A stretch of 64,000 bases of DNA, taken from positions 12,688-76,687 of the forward strand of contig CAKOHR010000008.1 of the NCBI GenBank assembly GCA_934085825.1. Direction: 5' to 3'. Numbering within the stretch: the stretch's first letter is position 1; each line of letters starts with the position of its first letter. Shown piece after piece: positions 8,062 through 17,103 of the stretch. The translations under genes were made by a program, and so were the position numbers. Source of the DNA: an uncultured Bacilli bacterium. Lineage in GTDB: Bacteria; Bacillota_I; Bacilli_A; RF39; UBA660. The notes beneath the pieces were generated by a model. The model did no database searches. It saw only the letters and a program-made list of their open reading frames with translations, and had not been told where the DNA came from.

Positions 8062-8682
8062 TTATTTTTCAATAATTTCTCCATCTGTAGTTTTTATCTT
8101 GAAACTTGAACTACAATCCATGCCGTCGACACAACCAACTTGAGCATTATAGTAAATAATATCATCTACTTTATAATCATTAAAAATAGTTTCTTCATAT
8201 TGAGAAAATTTCTTTTCATAAAAATCATAATAAATATTATATACTTTTCCTTCTTCAGTAATTGCTAAAATATTAAAATCTACTCCTGTAGAAATTGTAT
8301 TTCCACTTTTTATCCTTTTTATATTTTTTAAGTCCTTATATTCTGTTAGTTGATCTATATTATTTTTTTCTAAATGCTCTGTATAATGTGTATAATATCC
8401 ATTATAACTTTCATCAGCAATTTCATAATATAATTTTTCATTATCTAGGATAAAGTTTTGATAATTCAACACATTAGATTCAATATTTAGGAAAGTCGCA
8501 TATTTATCAGAAGTTGGTACATCAGTTTTTTCTTCTTTTGATTTAATATTGTCATTTTCAGAAATCCCATTTGTTTCTGGACATTTTGTTACATTTGATT
8601 TGCTATAAAAAATATATACTGTAAGTCCTATAACTATTAAAGTTAAGCAAATTATTACTGGCGTTGTGGTTTTTGTTTTCAT
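8062..8682 (-). CDS. Membrane-anchored protein of unknown function
   Basis: 206 aa. One N-terminal helix (TPVIICLTLIVIGLTVYIFY) leaves an extracytoplasmic domain rich in Tyr, Asp and Glu, with two Cys near the C-terminus (AQVGCVDGMDC). I recognise no family. It stands alone between terminators, so it is probably monocistronic. Confidence 0.65.
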   Translation of the reverse strand: MKTKTTTPVIICLTLIVIGLTVYIFYSKSNVTKCPETNGISENDNIKSKEEKTDVPTSDKYATFLNIESNVLNYQNFILDNEKLYYEIADESYNGYYTHYTEHLEKNNIDQLTEYKDLKNIKRIKSGNTISTGVDFNILAITEEGKVYNIYYDFYEKKFSQYEETIFNDYKVDDIIYYNAQVGCVDGMDCSSSFKIKTTDGEIIEK

Positions 8683-8772
8683 TTTTTATCCTCCATATCT
8701 TATATTAATTATTGTATCACGTGCGTTAAACTTTGTCTATAGCAAAATTCGTATATGACTGTATAATTAAAC

Positions 8773-8800
8773 AAAAAAAGGAAGCTTTGTGAGCTTCATA
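8773..8800 (-). terminator. Intrinsic terminator of the symporter gene
   Basis: GAAGCT-CACAA-AGCTTC followed by CTTTTTTT on the minus strand, a few nt beyond the stop at 8804. Confidence 0.88.
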
Positions 8801-8803
8801 GGT

Positions 8804-10054
8804 TTAATTTTTCTTTTTATTATTTATCCAAGTTTTACCTTCAACTAAACGAGTTACCATCATTGCTGAAGCGGAATCTCCAACTACATTTAGTAGTGTT
8901 GCTGGAGCGTCAATGATTGTTGCTACAATTGTTAAGATTGGTAAAGCAGCAACATTATAGTTCATCATAGTAAGAATTAACATTTCGCTGATTGTTCCTC
9001 CGCCAATGGGAACCGCTGTTACTAAAAGCGTTGCAAGTAGAGCGATACCTAATATTTTGGAAATATCCCCAAATGTTGATAAAGATGTGCCAAATAAACT
9101 TACTAAAAACATAATTTTAAAGACACTACCTATACATGAACCATCTTTATGAAAGCTTGTTCCAAGTGATACTGTAGTTTCAGCAATATCATTAGGTACT
9201 CCCATATTTTTTGTACATTCAATATTAATTGGTACACTCGCTGCTGATGAGCATGTTCCAATACTTGTTAATGCAGATGGGATTATATTAGTCCAGAAAG
9301 CTTTTACAGCTTTAAATCCTCCGGCAATAAATGCATATAATGTATAAAATACTGCCATAAATATTAAGCAAACTACTGTATAAACTACAAATGTTTTTAA
9401 AAATCCTACAGCAATTGTTCCTCCTAGAGTTCCAACTAGACTTGCAAAATAACAACCTAAGCCAATCGGAGCATAATACATTATTATTTCAATTAATTTA
9501 TACATAGTTTCACTAAACGAATCAAATAATTCTGCTACTTTTTTTCCTTTTTCACCAGCCCTGTTTATTGCAATACCAAATAAAACAGACATAACTATTA
9601 GGGCTACTAAATTACTTGTTGATAAAAGATTCGTAAATGAATCTGTTGATAAAACACTAACTGTTCTTTCTAATAAATTTAATTCTACACCTTCTTCTAT
9701 AGTGTTATCAAAGACTTCTTTAATTGCTTCAGTATTATCTGAGTTAACTAAATTAATTTTAGCTGTTGTTAAAAAACCAAATAAAACAGCTATTATTGAT
9801 GTGACTAAAAATATTATAATTGTACTTATCAATATCTTACTTAACCGTTTTTTTTCATTCATCTTAGATATGGATGTCGTTATTGTAAAGAATATAAGTG
9901 GAACAATAATAACTAGTAAAAGATTTAGGAATAAATCACCTAGAGGTTTTACTATTTCTGCTTTTTCCTTAAAGATTAAACCACAAATAGCACCAATTAT
10001 TACACTACCTAGCAATATCAAAGTGCTCTTATAATTTTTAATAATTTTTTTCAT
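8804..10054 (-). CDS. Dicarboxylate/amino acid:cation symporter (DAACS family)
   Basis: 416 aa polytopic protein. Family hallmarks are visible: a Ser-rich re-entrant loop (ALTSIGTCSSAASVPINIEC), a TSFHKDGSCIGSVFKIMFLV helix region, and PIGGGTISEMLIL near the C-terminus followed by a region rich in Asp and Asn (DAPATLLNVVGDSASAMMVT). Known members couple Na+ or H+ to uptake of glutamate, aspartate, C4-dicarboxylates or serine/threonine; the substrate cannot be fixed from sequence. Monocistronic. Confidence 0.9.
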   Translation of the reverse strand: MKKIIKNYKSTLILLGSVIIGAICGLIFKEKAEIVKPLGDLFLNLLLVIIVPLIFFTITTSISKMNEKKRLSKILISTIIIFLVTSIIAVLFGFLTTAKINLVNSDNTEAIKEVFDNTIEEGVELNLLERTVSVLSTDSFTNLLSTSNLVALIVMSVLFGIAINRAGEKGKKVAELFDSFSETMYKLIEIIMYYAPIGLGCYFASLVGTLGGTIAVGFLKTFVVYTVVCLIFMAVFYTLYAFIAGGFKAVKAFWTNIIPSALTSIGTCSSAASVPINIECTKNMGVPNDIAETTVSLGTSFHKDGSCIGSVFKIMFLVSLFGTSLSTFGDISKILGIALLATLLVTAVPIGGGTISEMLILTMMNYNVAALPILTIVATIIDAPATLLNVVGDSASAMMVTRLVEGKTWINNKKKN

Positions 10055-10167
10055 TTTTCCTCCATACTTAAATTATTAAAAGTTTTGATATATATTTGCT
10101 TAGGCATTCCTCCCTTAATTAGATTAATCTTACCATATTATATTTCACTAGTCAATTTTATATAACT

Positions 10168-10194
10168 AAAAAACGTCAATTTTTGACGCTTTCT
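10168..10194 (-). terminator. Intrinsic terminator
   Basis: GCGTCA-AAAAT-TGACGT followed by TTTTTAG on the minus strand, directly after the signal peptidase gene. Confidence 0.8.
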
Positions 10195-10198
10195 ACTT

Positions 10199-10987
10199 TT
10201 ATTTTAAAGATGGCAGATCCATATCGTCTTCGTCTTCATCATAAAATTTTATTATACTTGATTCATAAACTTTCTCTTTATTAGTAATATCTTCTGGTTT
10301 ATTTATTTGTTCATTTGCAGGTGGGGTGTATGGCAATAATTTTCTTTTTTTAAAGCTTATTAATGGCCTGTTTAAAAACTGTGTAAATTTATTTTTAGGA
10401 GAATCATTTTTTAGTTTGGCTATTTTTAATATATCTTTGACAATAATATATAAAGCTGGTATTAGTACTATTAAAAGCCATCCAAGTTTGCTAGCCATGA
10501 AAAATTGAACTCTACCTAGTTGTGGGATTCTTAGTGCTACTTTTCCTACAATTTTATCAAATTCTATGTCAACTCCGTCGTCAACAAGATTATAATCACC
10601 TTTTGTTAAATACTTATAATTACCATTTACATCTTTATTAATAGCTATAACTCTGTGTGTTATAGTACCTCCTCTAACACCTGGTATACTTGAATAAAAT
10701 GTTATTACATCGTTTATTTTTATATCTTCTGGTTTTTCTACTTTTATATCAACTATAACGTCATATACATTTATATTTGGTGTCATACTGGGAGTTATAA
10801 TTGTGTATAAGGAAAATTTTGGTTCATGGCCACTACCTTTTGCCACATAAATTTTTACAGCAATAAAATAATAGACCAAAAATATAGCACAAATTATAAG
10901 TAACACAAAAACTGTCCAACTGACAATGGTTGAAATAAACTTAAAGATTTCGGTTAAACTAGTCTTTTTTTTGACGTTAGAATTCAT
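10199..10987 (-). CDS. Signal peptidase I, SipW/ER-type (S26B)
   Basis: The start ATG at 10987 (MNSNVKKKTSLTEIFKF) has a GGGAAG site; the longer upstream reading does not. N-terminal membrane helix about residues 17-43, catalytic Ser in ITPSMTPNI, and the general base is His in GTITHRVIAIN rather than the Lys of bacterial SipS types. That places it with the SipW/archaeal/ER group. A second helix near LGWLLIVLIPALYIIVK is followed by a basic then acidic cytoplasmic tail. SipW relatives process a small set of dedicated exported substrates; none is adjacent here. Confidence 0.88.
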   Translation of the reverse strand: MNSNVKKKTSLTEIFKFISTIVSWTVFVLLIICAIFLVYYFIAVKIYVAKGSGHEPKFSLYTIITPSMTPNINVYDVIVDIKVEKPEDIKINDVITFYSSIPGVRGGTITHRVIAINKDVNGNYKYLTKGDYNLVDDGVDIEFDKIVGKVALRIPQLGRVQFFMASKLGWLLIVLIPALYIIVKDILKIAKLKNDSPKNKFTQFLNRPLISFKKRKLLPYTPPANEQINKPEDITNKEKVYESSIIKFYDEDEDDMDLPSLK

Positions 10988-11177
10988 ACCACACTTCCCT
11001 ATACTATTCTTTTTTATTATAACCAAATATTTGACAAATAGCAATAAACATCATTAAATTTCACGTAAAATATAGACAATTATTGGCATTTTATAAACTT
11101 AAATTTTGAAACAAAATGTAGATTTTAAGTAATATCATTTTTAGTTTTTGTGCATATTATAATAAAAAAGATAAAAA

Positions 11178-11205
11178 TTGCTTTACAAATTAGCAATTTT
11201 ATAAT
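11178..11205 (+). promoter_or_regulatory. Promoter of tRNA-Cys
   Basis: TTGCTT (11178) and TATAAT (11200) are separated by 16 bp and end 15 bp before the mature tRNA 5' end. Confidence 0.65.
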
Positions 11206-11220
11206 AAAATTAAGTTATGT

Positions 11221-11295
11221 GGAACCGTAGCCAAGTGGCTAAGGCGTGGGTCTGCAACACCCTGATCACCAGTTCGAATCTGGTCGGTTCCTCCA
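11221..11295 (+). tRNA. tRNA-Cys (GCA)
   Basis: A 75-nt cloverleaf with encoded CCA. Acceptor GGAACCG pairs with CGGTTCC, the anticodon loop is CTGCAAC (anticodon GCA), and the T-arm contains GTTCGAATC. A promoter precedes it and a terminator follows. Confidence 0.95.
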
Positions 11296-11337
11296 TTGAC
11301 GTTATTGTTCGAACTTTTCGGACATTTACTATATATA

Positions 11338-11364
11338 TCATCTCAAATTTGAGATGATTTTTGT
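11338..11364 (+). terminator. Terminator downstream of tRNA-Cys
   Basis: CATCTCAAA/TTTGAGATG is a perfect 9-bp inverted repeat followed by ATTTTTG on the plus strand. Confidence 0.8.
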
Positions 11365-11546
11365 TTGTCGAATTCCATATATTTGCTTGAAATTTTATTA
11401 AAAAGTAATCACTAAAGGAAACGATAGTATTGTAGTAATTAAGGTTATTACGCAAGAGACTATTATTTTATTATGGTTTATAAGTTTGCTTTTAAAGATA
11501 ATACTTTATTTGAAGACATATGTTAAACTTAACTCAAATGTCATAC

Positions 11547-11579
11547 GAACCTCATTTCTTTGACATAGAGATGAGGTTC
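11547..11579. other. Long hairpin in a gene-free stretch
   Basis: Within the non-coding stretch 11365-11618, GAACCTCAT/ATGAGGTTC (11547-11555 and 11571-11579) forms a 9-bp stem without a clear T-run. It lies downstream of the minus-strand gene at 11619, so it may be a weak terminator or mRNA 3' stabiliser. Nothing else is evident in this gap. Confidence 0.4.
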
Positions 11580-11618
11580 ATATCATTTTATGACTTTTTT
11601 TATTTAAAATTATAAACA

Positions 11619-13223
11619 TTATTTCAATTTGATTGAATAACTTCTGTTTCTTATAGTGACAAGTAAGTCTACGTGATCTGCAGCTATGACTGCTCCGTCA
11701 GTTTGTAAAACTAATTTATCTTTTAATTTTGGAGGGTTTGCATATTTTGCATTTACTTTTTTGGTAACGTCACCAGATGTATATTCAACTTGTAAAAAAC
11801 TACTTGCAAATGAACCTATACCATTAATGTTAGAATGAGATGCCGCTTCACTATCTAAATTTAAATCATAGTCTAGCACTATTAAACCAACTTTATTTTG
11901 ATATGAAACATCAGAGACTACAACATCAGTGTAAGTACGGCATGTATCTTGGTAACAACTTTCATAATTGTACTCATATCTGTTTGTAAATATAGGATTA
12001 TTTACTTTAAATGTTGTATTTTTAAGCATTGTCCCTGATAATGAAACTGATTCATCAAGGTTAGCACTTCGTACAACTTCTGTATTTTCATATAATTTTG
12101 GTTTTAATTTAATTGTAATTGTTTTAGCTAAAAAATCTTTACTTTTTAGTGAAAGCCCTTGATATAGTATAATTTTAAAATTGTTATTTTTATCCTTTTT
12201 TTCTATTTCATAAACCATTATATATGTTTTAGTTTCTTTGGCATAAATAACATCGTTCATATAAGGATCACCATAATCTAAGAATAAATTACCTAAATTT
12301 AATGATGGATATTTATATGATGAACCATAATAAAGTTTAAAATTATCATAATCTATTCTTTTTTCTGTGCTGGACGTGTTTTTAACTTCAAATCTAATAG
12401 CAACATAATATTTATCTTTTTCAATAATGTTTCCCTTTAAATCAACATTTGATATTATACTATCTTTAATGTTATAATTTAAACTATTTATTGTAAAGGA
12501 ATGATTTTCTTTATAAGTGTATTTAACTTTTTCTGTGTTTCTGTAAATTATAAAGCCTAAAATTAATACCAATAGTCCACTAAAAATGTATATAACCTTT
12601 TTATTTTCTAAATAGTAATACTTTAATTCCCTGATAAATCTTCTTATTTTTCTTTCTGCCTTGTAAGTTTGAAAATTCAAATTAAGTTCTATTTCTTCAC
12701 TATCTTTTTCTGTTATTTCTAATTCTTTTAAGTCGCTTTTAAAATTAAATTTTTTAACATCAAAACCTAGACTTCGAATAAACATTAAAATACAGAAAAA
12801 ATATGATGGGTAGTAAATAATGTTGGCAAAATCTCGGTATGTTCTGGCACTCGCAGTTGCCCATAGACCATTTGATAAACTACCTATTAATACTGCTGCT
12901 ACTATTACAAAAATAAATAATATTGAATAATAAATTATTGTAAAAAAATACATTTTTGTTGGCTTTTTTTTGACTTTAAGTAAAACATATACTGCTACTA
13001 GAATGATTATTGTAAGAAGTATTGCAATGTAAAGCCATGGACTTATCGTACTTGTTACTAAATTGTTTGTAACCGTTACACTATAGTTATTTGCTATATA
13101 GTCTCTAAAAAATGTGGCTATTCGGTGAATTTCAAAAGTTATAAAAACTGTTAAAATTGTTAATAAAATGTGTATTTTTCTAAAATTCTTTATTAATAAT
13201 GCATATGGCTTTTTTAGTATCAT
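11619..13223 (-). CDS. Large membrane protein with extracellular domain, unknown function
   Basis: 535 aa when started at ATG 13223, which has an AAGGG site at proper spacing; the TTG reading three codons earlier is less likely. About four membrane helices occupy residues 10-155, a charged cytoplasmic segment follows, then another helix (KKVIYIFSGLLVLILGFIIY) and an extracellular domain. That domain has ALDYDNF-like DUF4352 flavour (EVKNTSSTEKRIDYDNFKLY), a pattern seen in TelA/DUF4352 surface proteins. I do not recognise the whole protein. It neighbours LysM and SH3b genes, consistent with an envelope role. Confidence 0.6.
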   Translation of the reverse strand: MILKKPYALLIKNFRKIHILLTILTVFITFEIHRIATFFRDYIANNYSVTVTNNLVTSTISPWLYIAILLTIIILVAVYVLLKVKKKPTKMYFFTIIYYSILFIFVIVAAVLIGSLSNGLWATASARTYRDFANIIYYPSYFFCILMFIRSLGFDVKKFNFKSDLKELEITEKDSEEIELNLNFQTYKAERKIRRFIRELKYYYLENKKVIYIFSGLLVLILGFIIYRNTEKVKYTYKENHSFTINSLNYNIKDSIISNVDLKGNIIEKDKYYVAIRFEVKNTSSTEKRIDYDNFKLYYGSSYKYPSLNLGNLFLDYGDPYMNDVIYAKETKTYIMVYEIEKKDKNNNFKIILYQGLSLKSKDFLAKTITIKLKPKLYENTEVVRSANLDESVSLSGTMLKNTTFKVNNPIFTNRYEYNYESCYQDTCRTYTDVVVSDVSYQNKVGLIVLDYDLNLDSEAASHSNINGIGSFASSFLQVEYTSGDVTKKVNAKYANPPKLKDKLVLQTDGAVIAADHVDLLVTIRNRSYSIKLK

Positions 13224-13257
13224 ACATACCAACCCTTTTCTAGAATAATTTTATCAA

Positions 13258-13283
13258 AAAAAACAACCTTTTGTAAAGTTGTT
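13258..13283 (-). terminator. Intrinsic terminator after the LysM gene
   Basis: AACAAC...GTTGTT followed by eight Ts on the minus strand, immediately past the TAG of the LysM gene. Confidence 0.75.
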
Positions 13284-13284
13284 T

Positions 13285-13734
13285 CTATCTTTTTGCAACT
13301 AATACTTGATCTTTAAGTAAATAAATTGTCTCATTTTGATTAAGTAAGTCTAACTTGGATACTTTGAATACTTTACTTACAGTATCTATTGTATCTCCCT
13401 CAGCTGTTATATAATAACTATAATTATTTTTGGGTATTAAAAGTTCTTGTCCGGGATAAATATAATCTTCCATTTCTAGTCCGTTTAATGCTGCTAGTAA
13501 AGTGGGATTAATATTGTATTTTTCCGCTATTTTATATAAGGAATCTCCACTTTCAATGATATAACTATTAAAATACTTTTCTTCATTTTTGGGTACGATT
13601 ATTTCTTGACCTGCTCTTAAACTTGTATCATAATATAAATTATTCAATTTTACTAATTCTTGTGGGGAAATATTAAACTTATTAGCTACACTTTTAATAT
13701 TTTCTCCCTCTTGTACTAAATATTTATTAAACAC
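13285..13734 (-). CDS. Triple LysM-domain protein
   Basis: 149 aa made almost entirely of three LysM repeats: YLVQEGENIKSVANKFNISP, then YIIESGDSLYKIAEKYNINP, then a degenerate third repeat YYITAEGDTIDTVSKVFKVS. LysM modules bind N-acetylglucosamine in peptidoglycan. No signal peptide is visible, unlike exported LysM proteins, so it may sit inside or leave the cell by a non-classical route (inference). A spore-related SafA/YkuD-like role is not supported by neighbours. Confidence 0.88.
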   Translation of the reverse strand: MFNKYLVQEGENIKSVANKFNISPQELVKLNNLYYDTSLRAGQEIIVPKNEEKYFNSYIIESGDSLYKIAEKYNINPTLLAALNGLEMEDYIYPGQELLIPKNNYSYYITAEGDTIDTVSKVFKVSKLDLLNQNETIYLLKDQVLVAKR

Positions 13735-13776
13735 ATTATCACTCCTAGTATAAAGTATGTTTAATTTTATAATTGG

Positions 13777-14844
13777 TTAAAAGATAAATATCATGTTGGT
13801 GTTATTAAATTCCCATTCACTATATTTGAGCAATGGAATTTCTCCTTGCGTTGGATTAAAAGAATATAATGTGTCTTTTGATATATAGTAAACATCTAAA
13901 TTATCAGCCTTTATTATCTTGTTTACTGATAAGTTTGTTACTAAATATTTATCATTTGCATACAGCTTATCTTTTTTTAGTGAATAGTTAAAGACCTTAT
14001 CTTTAGTAAATGCTAATTTATTATTTTTTAATTTTTGATTTGTAACTGATTCCCATTTTCCATTGTTATTAATTTGATATTTTGTTTTATAGATATCATA
14101 TTTTTTTAAGTCAAAATAGTATTCTAATTCACTTTTGTAATCGTATAAATATACTTTATTTTTATAATTGCCTAGAAAATAACTGTCAAAATAAACTTCA
14201 TACCGTAAATTAACTTCTTTAGTTTTACCATTTTCTTTATTTAATAAATAAATTTTGGTAAATTTATAATTTTCATCATAATTTGGTACAACTAAATATT
14301 TGTCACTTTGATAAATAAGATTTAATTTGTAAATATCTTTGTCAAATAGTTTTATATTTGTATTTTTCTTGGCATTTAAATATATGAATTCATGATAATT
14401 CCATAAAAAATATGTTTTGTTATTAAGAGTATTTATTTTAACATTTTTATAGTTGGAACTTTCCTTAAATTCTTTTTCTTCGTGTGGATAATAAAAACTA
14501 TCTTCATTGCTGCATACATCATATAAAGAAATTTTATTACTTACAAAGGATAAACATGTGCTTTCTTCTTTATTATCTACTTTAATATCATTTATAAGTT
14601 TTCTTTTGCTTGTGTACTTATCAAAACTAATCAATTCATATTTTTTATCATTGTAGCTTATTGAAAACTCATAGTACTTTTCTTTTTTATGATACTTTTC
14701 TGTTACATCAATATCATTTATTTTGTACTTTAATGTATAGCTATGTTTAAAATTTAAGAAAAAAAGAAATATAACGAATATTAATATTAAAAATATGATT
14801 AAATTTCTTAATTTTTTTATATTATTTGTTTTCAACTGAGCCAT
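13777..14844 (-). CDS. Single-pass membrane protein of unknown function
   Basis: 355 aa. Basic N-terminus and one helix (NLIIFLILIFVIFLFFLNFK) followed by a Tyr/Lys/Asp-rich extracellular domain with a repeated short-strand pattern (KYLVVPNYDENYKFTKIYLL), compatible with a beta-propeller-like fold. No family recognised. The start overlaps the end of the preceding PH-like gene by 23 nt, suggesting an operon. Confidence 0.6.
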   Translation of the reverse strand: MAQLKTNNIKKLRNLIIFLILIFVIFLFFLNFKHSYTLKYKINDIDVTEKYHKKEKYYEFSISYNDKKYELISFDKYTSKRKLINDIKVDNKEESTCLSFVSNKISLYDVCSNEDSFYYPHEEKEFKESSNYKNVKINTLNNKTYFLWNYHEFIYLNAKKNTNIKLFDKDIYKLNLIYQSDKYLVVPNYDENYKFTKIYLLNKENGKTKEVNLRYEVYFDSYFLGNYKNKVYLYDYKSELEYYFDLKKYDIYKTKYQINNNGKWESVTNQKLKNNKLAFTKDKVFNYSLKKDKLYANDKYLVTNLSVNKIIKADNLDVYYISKDTLYSFNPTQGEIPLLKYSEWEFNNTNMIFIF

Positions 14845-15262
14845 ATTTTTGTTTTTCTTCCATCATCATTTCCGTTATATTTGTTTCTATTTCATCTAGA
14901 CCACTTTTTGGTAAATTTGATATTGTAACTTCTTCTTTAACAGTATCGATTTTTACTTGTCCCCATAGTAAGCCTTGATATACTAATAAATCGTTGTATA
15001 AATCTGGTGTGATTGAACTTAAGAAATAACCCCACACTACACGTTTTTGACCTATAAGAATTCTTTTGTTAGTTAAAACTACAACGCATGTTTGAAATAA
15101 TTCGTAGAATTTATCATTTTTTTGGCCTGCAAAAGCAAATGTTACATACTCACCTGGATTTAAATGTTTTTCCACTACTGCACAGTGGTCTTTTAAATTC
15201 CATACTACTCCACCACGATGTCTGCGTTTAAAGTCTAATGCCTTGTCATATACTTGTCCCAT
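14822..15262 (-). CDS. PH-like (bPH) domain cytoplasmic protein
   Basis: ATG at 15262 (MGQVYDKALDFKRRHRGG) has an AGGTGA site and replaces a start three codons earlier. The motif CVVVLTNKRILIGQKRVVWG is the typical beta-strand core of bacterial PH/YvlB-type domains, followed by a helix (ISNLPKSGLDEIETNITEMM). There is no signal or membrane segment. Domain function in bacteria is mostly unknown; membrane or protein binding is suggested. Confidence 0.6.
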   Translation of the reverse strand: MGQVYDKALDFKRRHRGGVVWNLKDHCAVVEKHLNPGEYVTFAFAGQKNDKFYELFQTCVVVLTNKRILIGQKRVVWGYFLSSITPDLYNDLLVYQGLLWGQVKIDTVKEEVTISNLPKSGLDEIETNITEMMMEEKQKYGSVENK

Positions 15263-15311
15263 ATTTATCACCTATCTATATTTTATAATATTTTTTTTGA
15301 ATAAGCAATTG

Positions 15312-16247
15312 TTAGTTTAAATATTTACTATATACCCAGCGATTATTATAAATTTGTGTCCAATTTTGTTCTTCTTTTATAACTGATACTGTTGTATTTT
15401 TAGGTATTCTATAAAGAATAGTGTTTCCATTTGGCTTATTTCTAACATTTAAAAGTGCTGCATTTGTTTTTTTTGAAATGTAAAAATTTTTAGGCTTTTC
15501 TTGCGTTATATATGCACTTGATACATATTCTTTATCACTTAGTTTTGCCCAACCATTCGTAATTTCTAAAACTTCTATTTTAGTATTCTTGGCAAGTAAA
15601 TTAACAAATTTGTATGTGCTATTTGGACCATATCTAACATTTAAATTTGCTGTTGTATAATAAGTATTGTTTACAACTGGATCATTTGTTAAGTCTACGA
15701 AATTTAAATTTCTATTATTTTTTATAGTAGTAAAATTTTTATCAATAAACATTCCTTGCTCTGGTTTAATATTGTTTTCTGTTGTTTTTAAAATCCATAA
15801 GCCAAGATTGTTTTTACTCCATCCTGAGCCAGACATTTTTCCACGTCCAAGTGTTATATGAAAGTGAGGTCTTGTTGCAAAACCATCTGCTCCTTTTGGA
15901 AATAATGCCTCACCACGTTTATAAATTTTGCCCTTATATACATTTCTTAAATCTTTATCTTCAGGGTGTACTATCATAATAGTTATAAAATCCGTAAATG
16001 TTGGAGTAACCACTGGACTTGTACTTTCAAGCCATATGGTGTTTGAAGCTCTTAGTCCTATGCCATAAACTTTTTTTACTATCATTTCATCACATGGGCA
16101 GTAAAAGTAACTGTCGTTACCACTTCCACAGGCATCATCTATTGGGTAATCTTTAAGATCTCCTTCACTATGTCTTTTGTGAGTAAAATTATCATCATAG
16201 CCTTGAGTTATATTCATTATTTTAAGTGGATAAGTTAGATAATTCAT
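15312..16247 (-). CDS. M23-like domain with two SH3b domains; phage-lysin-like
   Basis: 311 aa, no signal peptide. N-terminal domain NITQGYDDNFTHKRHSEGDL with downstream DYPIDDACG and RPHFHITLG: the H...D and HxH layout matches LAS/M23-type peptidases, here with large insertions. Two bacterial SH3 modules follow (NLNVRYGPNSTYKFVNLLAK at about 205, and ALLNVRNKPNGNTILYRIPK at about 265). This architecture is common in phage endolysins, and lack of a signal fits that. No holin or other phage genes flank it, so it may be a domesticated or transferred lysin. Divergent from the acyltransferase gene. Confidence 0.7.
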   Translation of the reverse strand: MNYLTYPLKIMNITQGYDDNFTHKRHSEGDLKDYPIDDACGSGNDSYFYCPCDEMIVKKVYGIGLRASNTIWLESTSPVVTPTFTDFITIMIVHPEDKDLRNVYKGKIYKRGEALFPKGADGFATRPHFHITLGRGKMSGSGWSKNNLGLWILKTTENNIKPEQGMFIDKNFTTIKNNRNLNFVDLTNDPVVNNTYYTTANLNVRYGPNSTYKFVNLLAKNTKIEVLEITNGWAKLSDKEYVSSAYITQEKPKNFYISKKTNAALLNVRNKPNGNTILYRIPKNTTVSVIKEEQNWTQIYNNRWVYSKYLN

Positions 16248-16301
16248 TTTTCTTCACCTCTACTACATTATATGAACTAGTCCATTTTTCTTAAAGTGCA
16301 T

Positions 16302-16330
16302 TTGTCATAGAAAGATTTTGATGATATAAT
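16302..16330 (+). promoter_or_regulatory. Strong sigma-A-type promoter with very short leader
   Basis: TTGTCA (16302) and TATAAT (16325) are 17 bp apart. Transcription would start near 16337, about 11 nt before the ATG at 16348, with no Shine-Dalgarno sequence, so the message is nearly leaderless. Confidence 0.65.
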
Positions 16331-16347
16331 TATTTGTGTGATAATTT

Positions 16348-17103
16348 ATGAAAAAAATTTATTATTATGATGATTTTGATATTGATGTTGTTAAGTCTAA
16401 AAATCAGGAATACGTTTTAAAAGAAAATTATAAATGGATACATAAAAATGCATTTTATAAAATATGGTCTTACATTTTGTATGTTATATTTTTTATATTT
16501 AGTTTTATATATGCTAAGTTAATTTTACGGGTTAGTATTAAAAATAGAAGAGTTTTGAAAGGAAAATGCAATTATTACTTATATATTAATCATACTCAAG
16601 AAATGGGTGATGCTTTTGTGCCACCGATTATTACTAGATATAAAAGACCTTATTATATTGTTAATAAGGCAAATCTAGGGATACCTATTTTGGGTAAATT
16701 ACTTCCTTTATTAGGTGCTATTGTTATACCTGATGGAATTCATGATATGTTAAAATTTAGAAAAGCACTAAAATATTATGGAGAGAAACATCCAATTATT
16801 CTTTATCCTGAAGCTCATGTTTGGCCGTATTATACTAAAATCAGACCATTTAATACAAGTAGTTTTCAACTTGCTGTTGAAGATGAAAAAGATATTTATT
16901 GCGCTACTACAACTTATCAAAAAAGCAAATTTTTTAAAATACCAAAGATTGTTATTTATGTTGATGGACCTTTTATATGTGATGAAAATTTAACTAAAAA
17001 AGAAAAAGTAAAAAGGTTAGAAAAATTAGTACATGATAAAATGACTTATAGAAGTAAAAACTCTAACATAGAATATGTTGAATATAAAAAGAAAGATAAT
17101 TAA
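16348..17103 (+). CDS. PlsC-like acyltransferase (LPLAT superfamily)
   Basis: 251 aa. N-terminal membrane helix (FYKIWSYILYVIFFIFSFIY) then an acyltransferase domain: INHTQEMGD stands in for the NHx4D motif with one extra residue between His and Asp, ILYPEAHVWPYYTKIRPF corresponds to the EGTR/FPEG block, and the segment PILGKLLPLLGAIVIP is the third block. The family acylates glycerol or sugar hydroxyls from acyl-ACP or acyl-CoA. It is convergent with, and 4 nt overlapped by, a second acyltransferase at the end of the ligase-ACP-GT8 operon, so it may serve the same pathway. Confidence 0.8.
   Translation: MKKIYYYDDFDIDVVKSKNQEYVLKENYKWIHKNAFYKIWSYILYVIFFIFSFIYAKLILRVSIKNRRVLKGKCNYYLYINHTQEMGDAFVPPIITRYKRPYYIVNKANLGIPILGKLLPLLGAIVIPDGIHDMLKFRKALKYYGEKHPIILYPEAHVWPYYTKIRPFNTSSFQLAVEDEKDIYCATTTYQKSKFFKIPKIVIYVDGPFICDENLTKKEKVKRLEKLVHDKMTYRSKNSNIEYVEYKKKDN

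Noticed and set aside
11210..11455. 81-aa minus-strand ORF covering tRNA-Cys
   Set aside because: It is antisense to a clear tRNA and its terminator; no ribosome-binding site.
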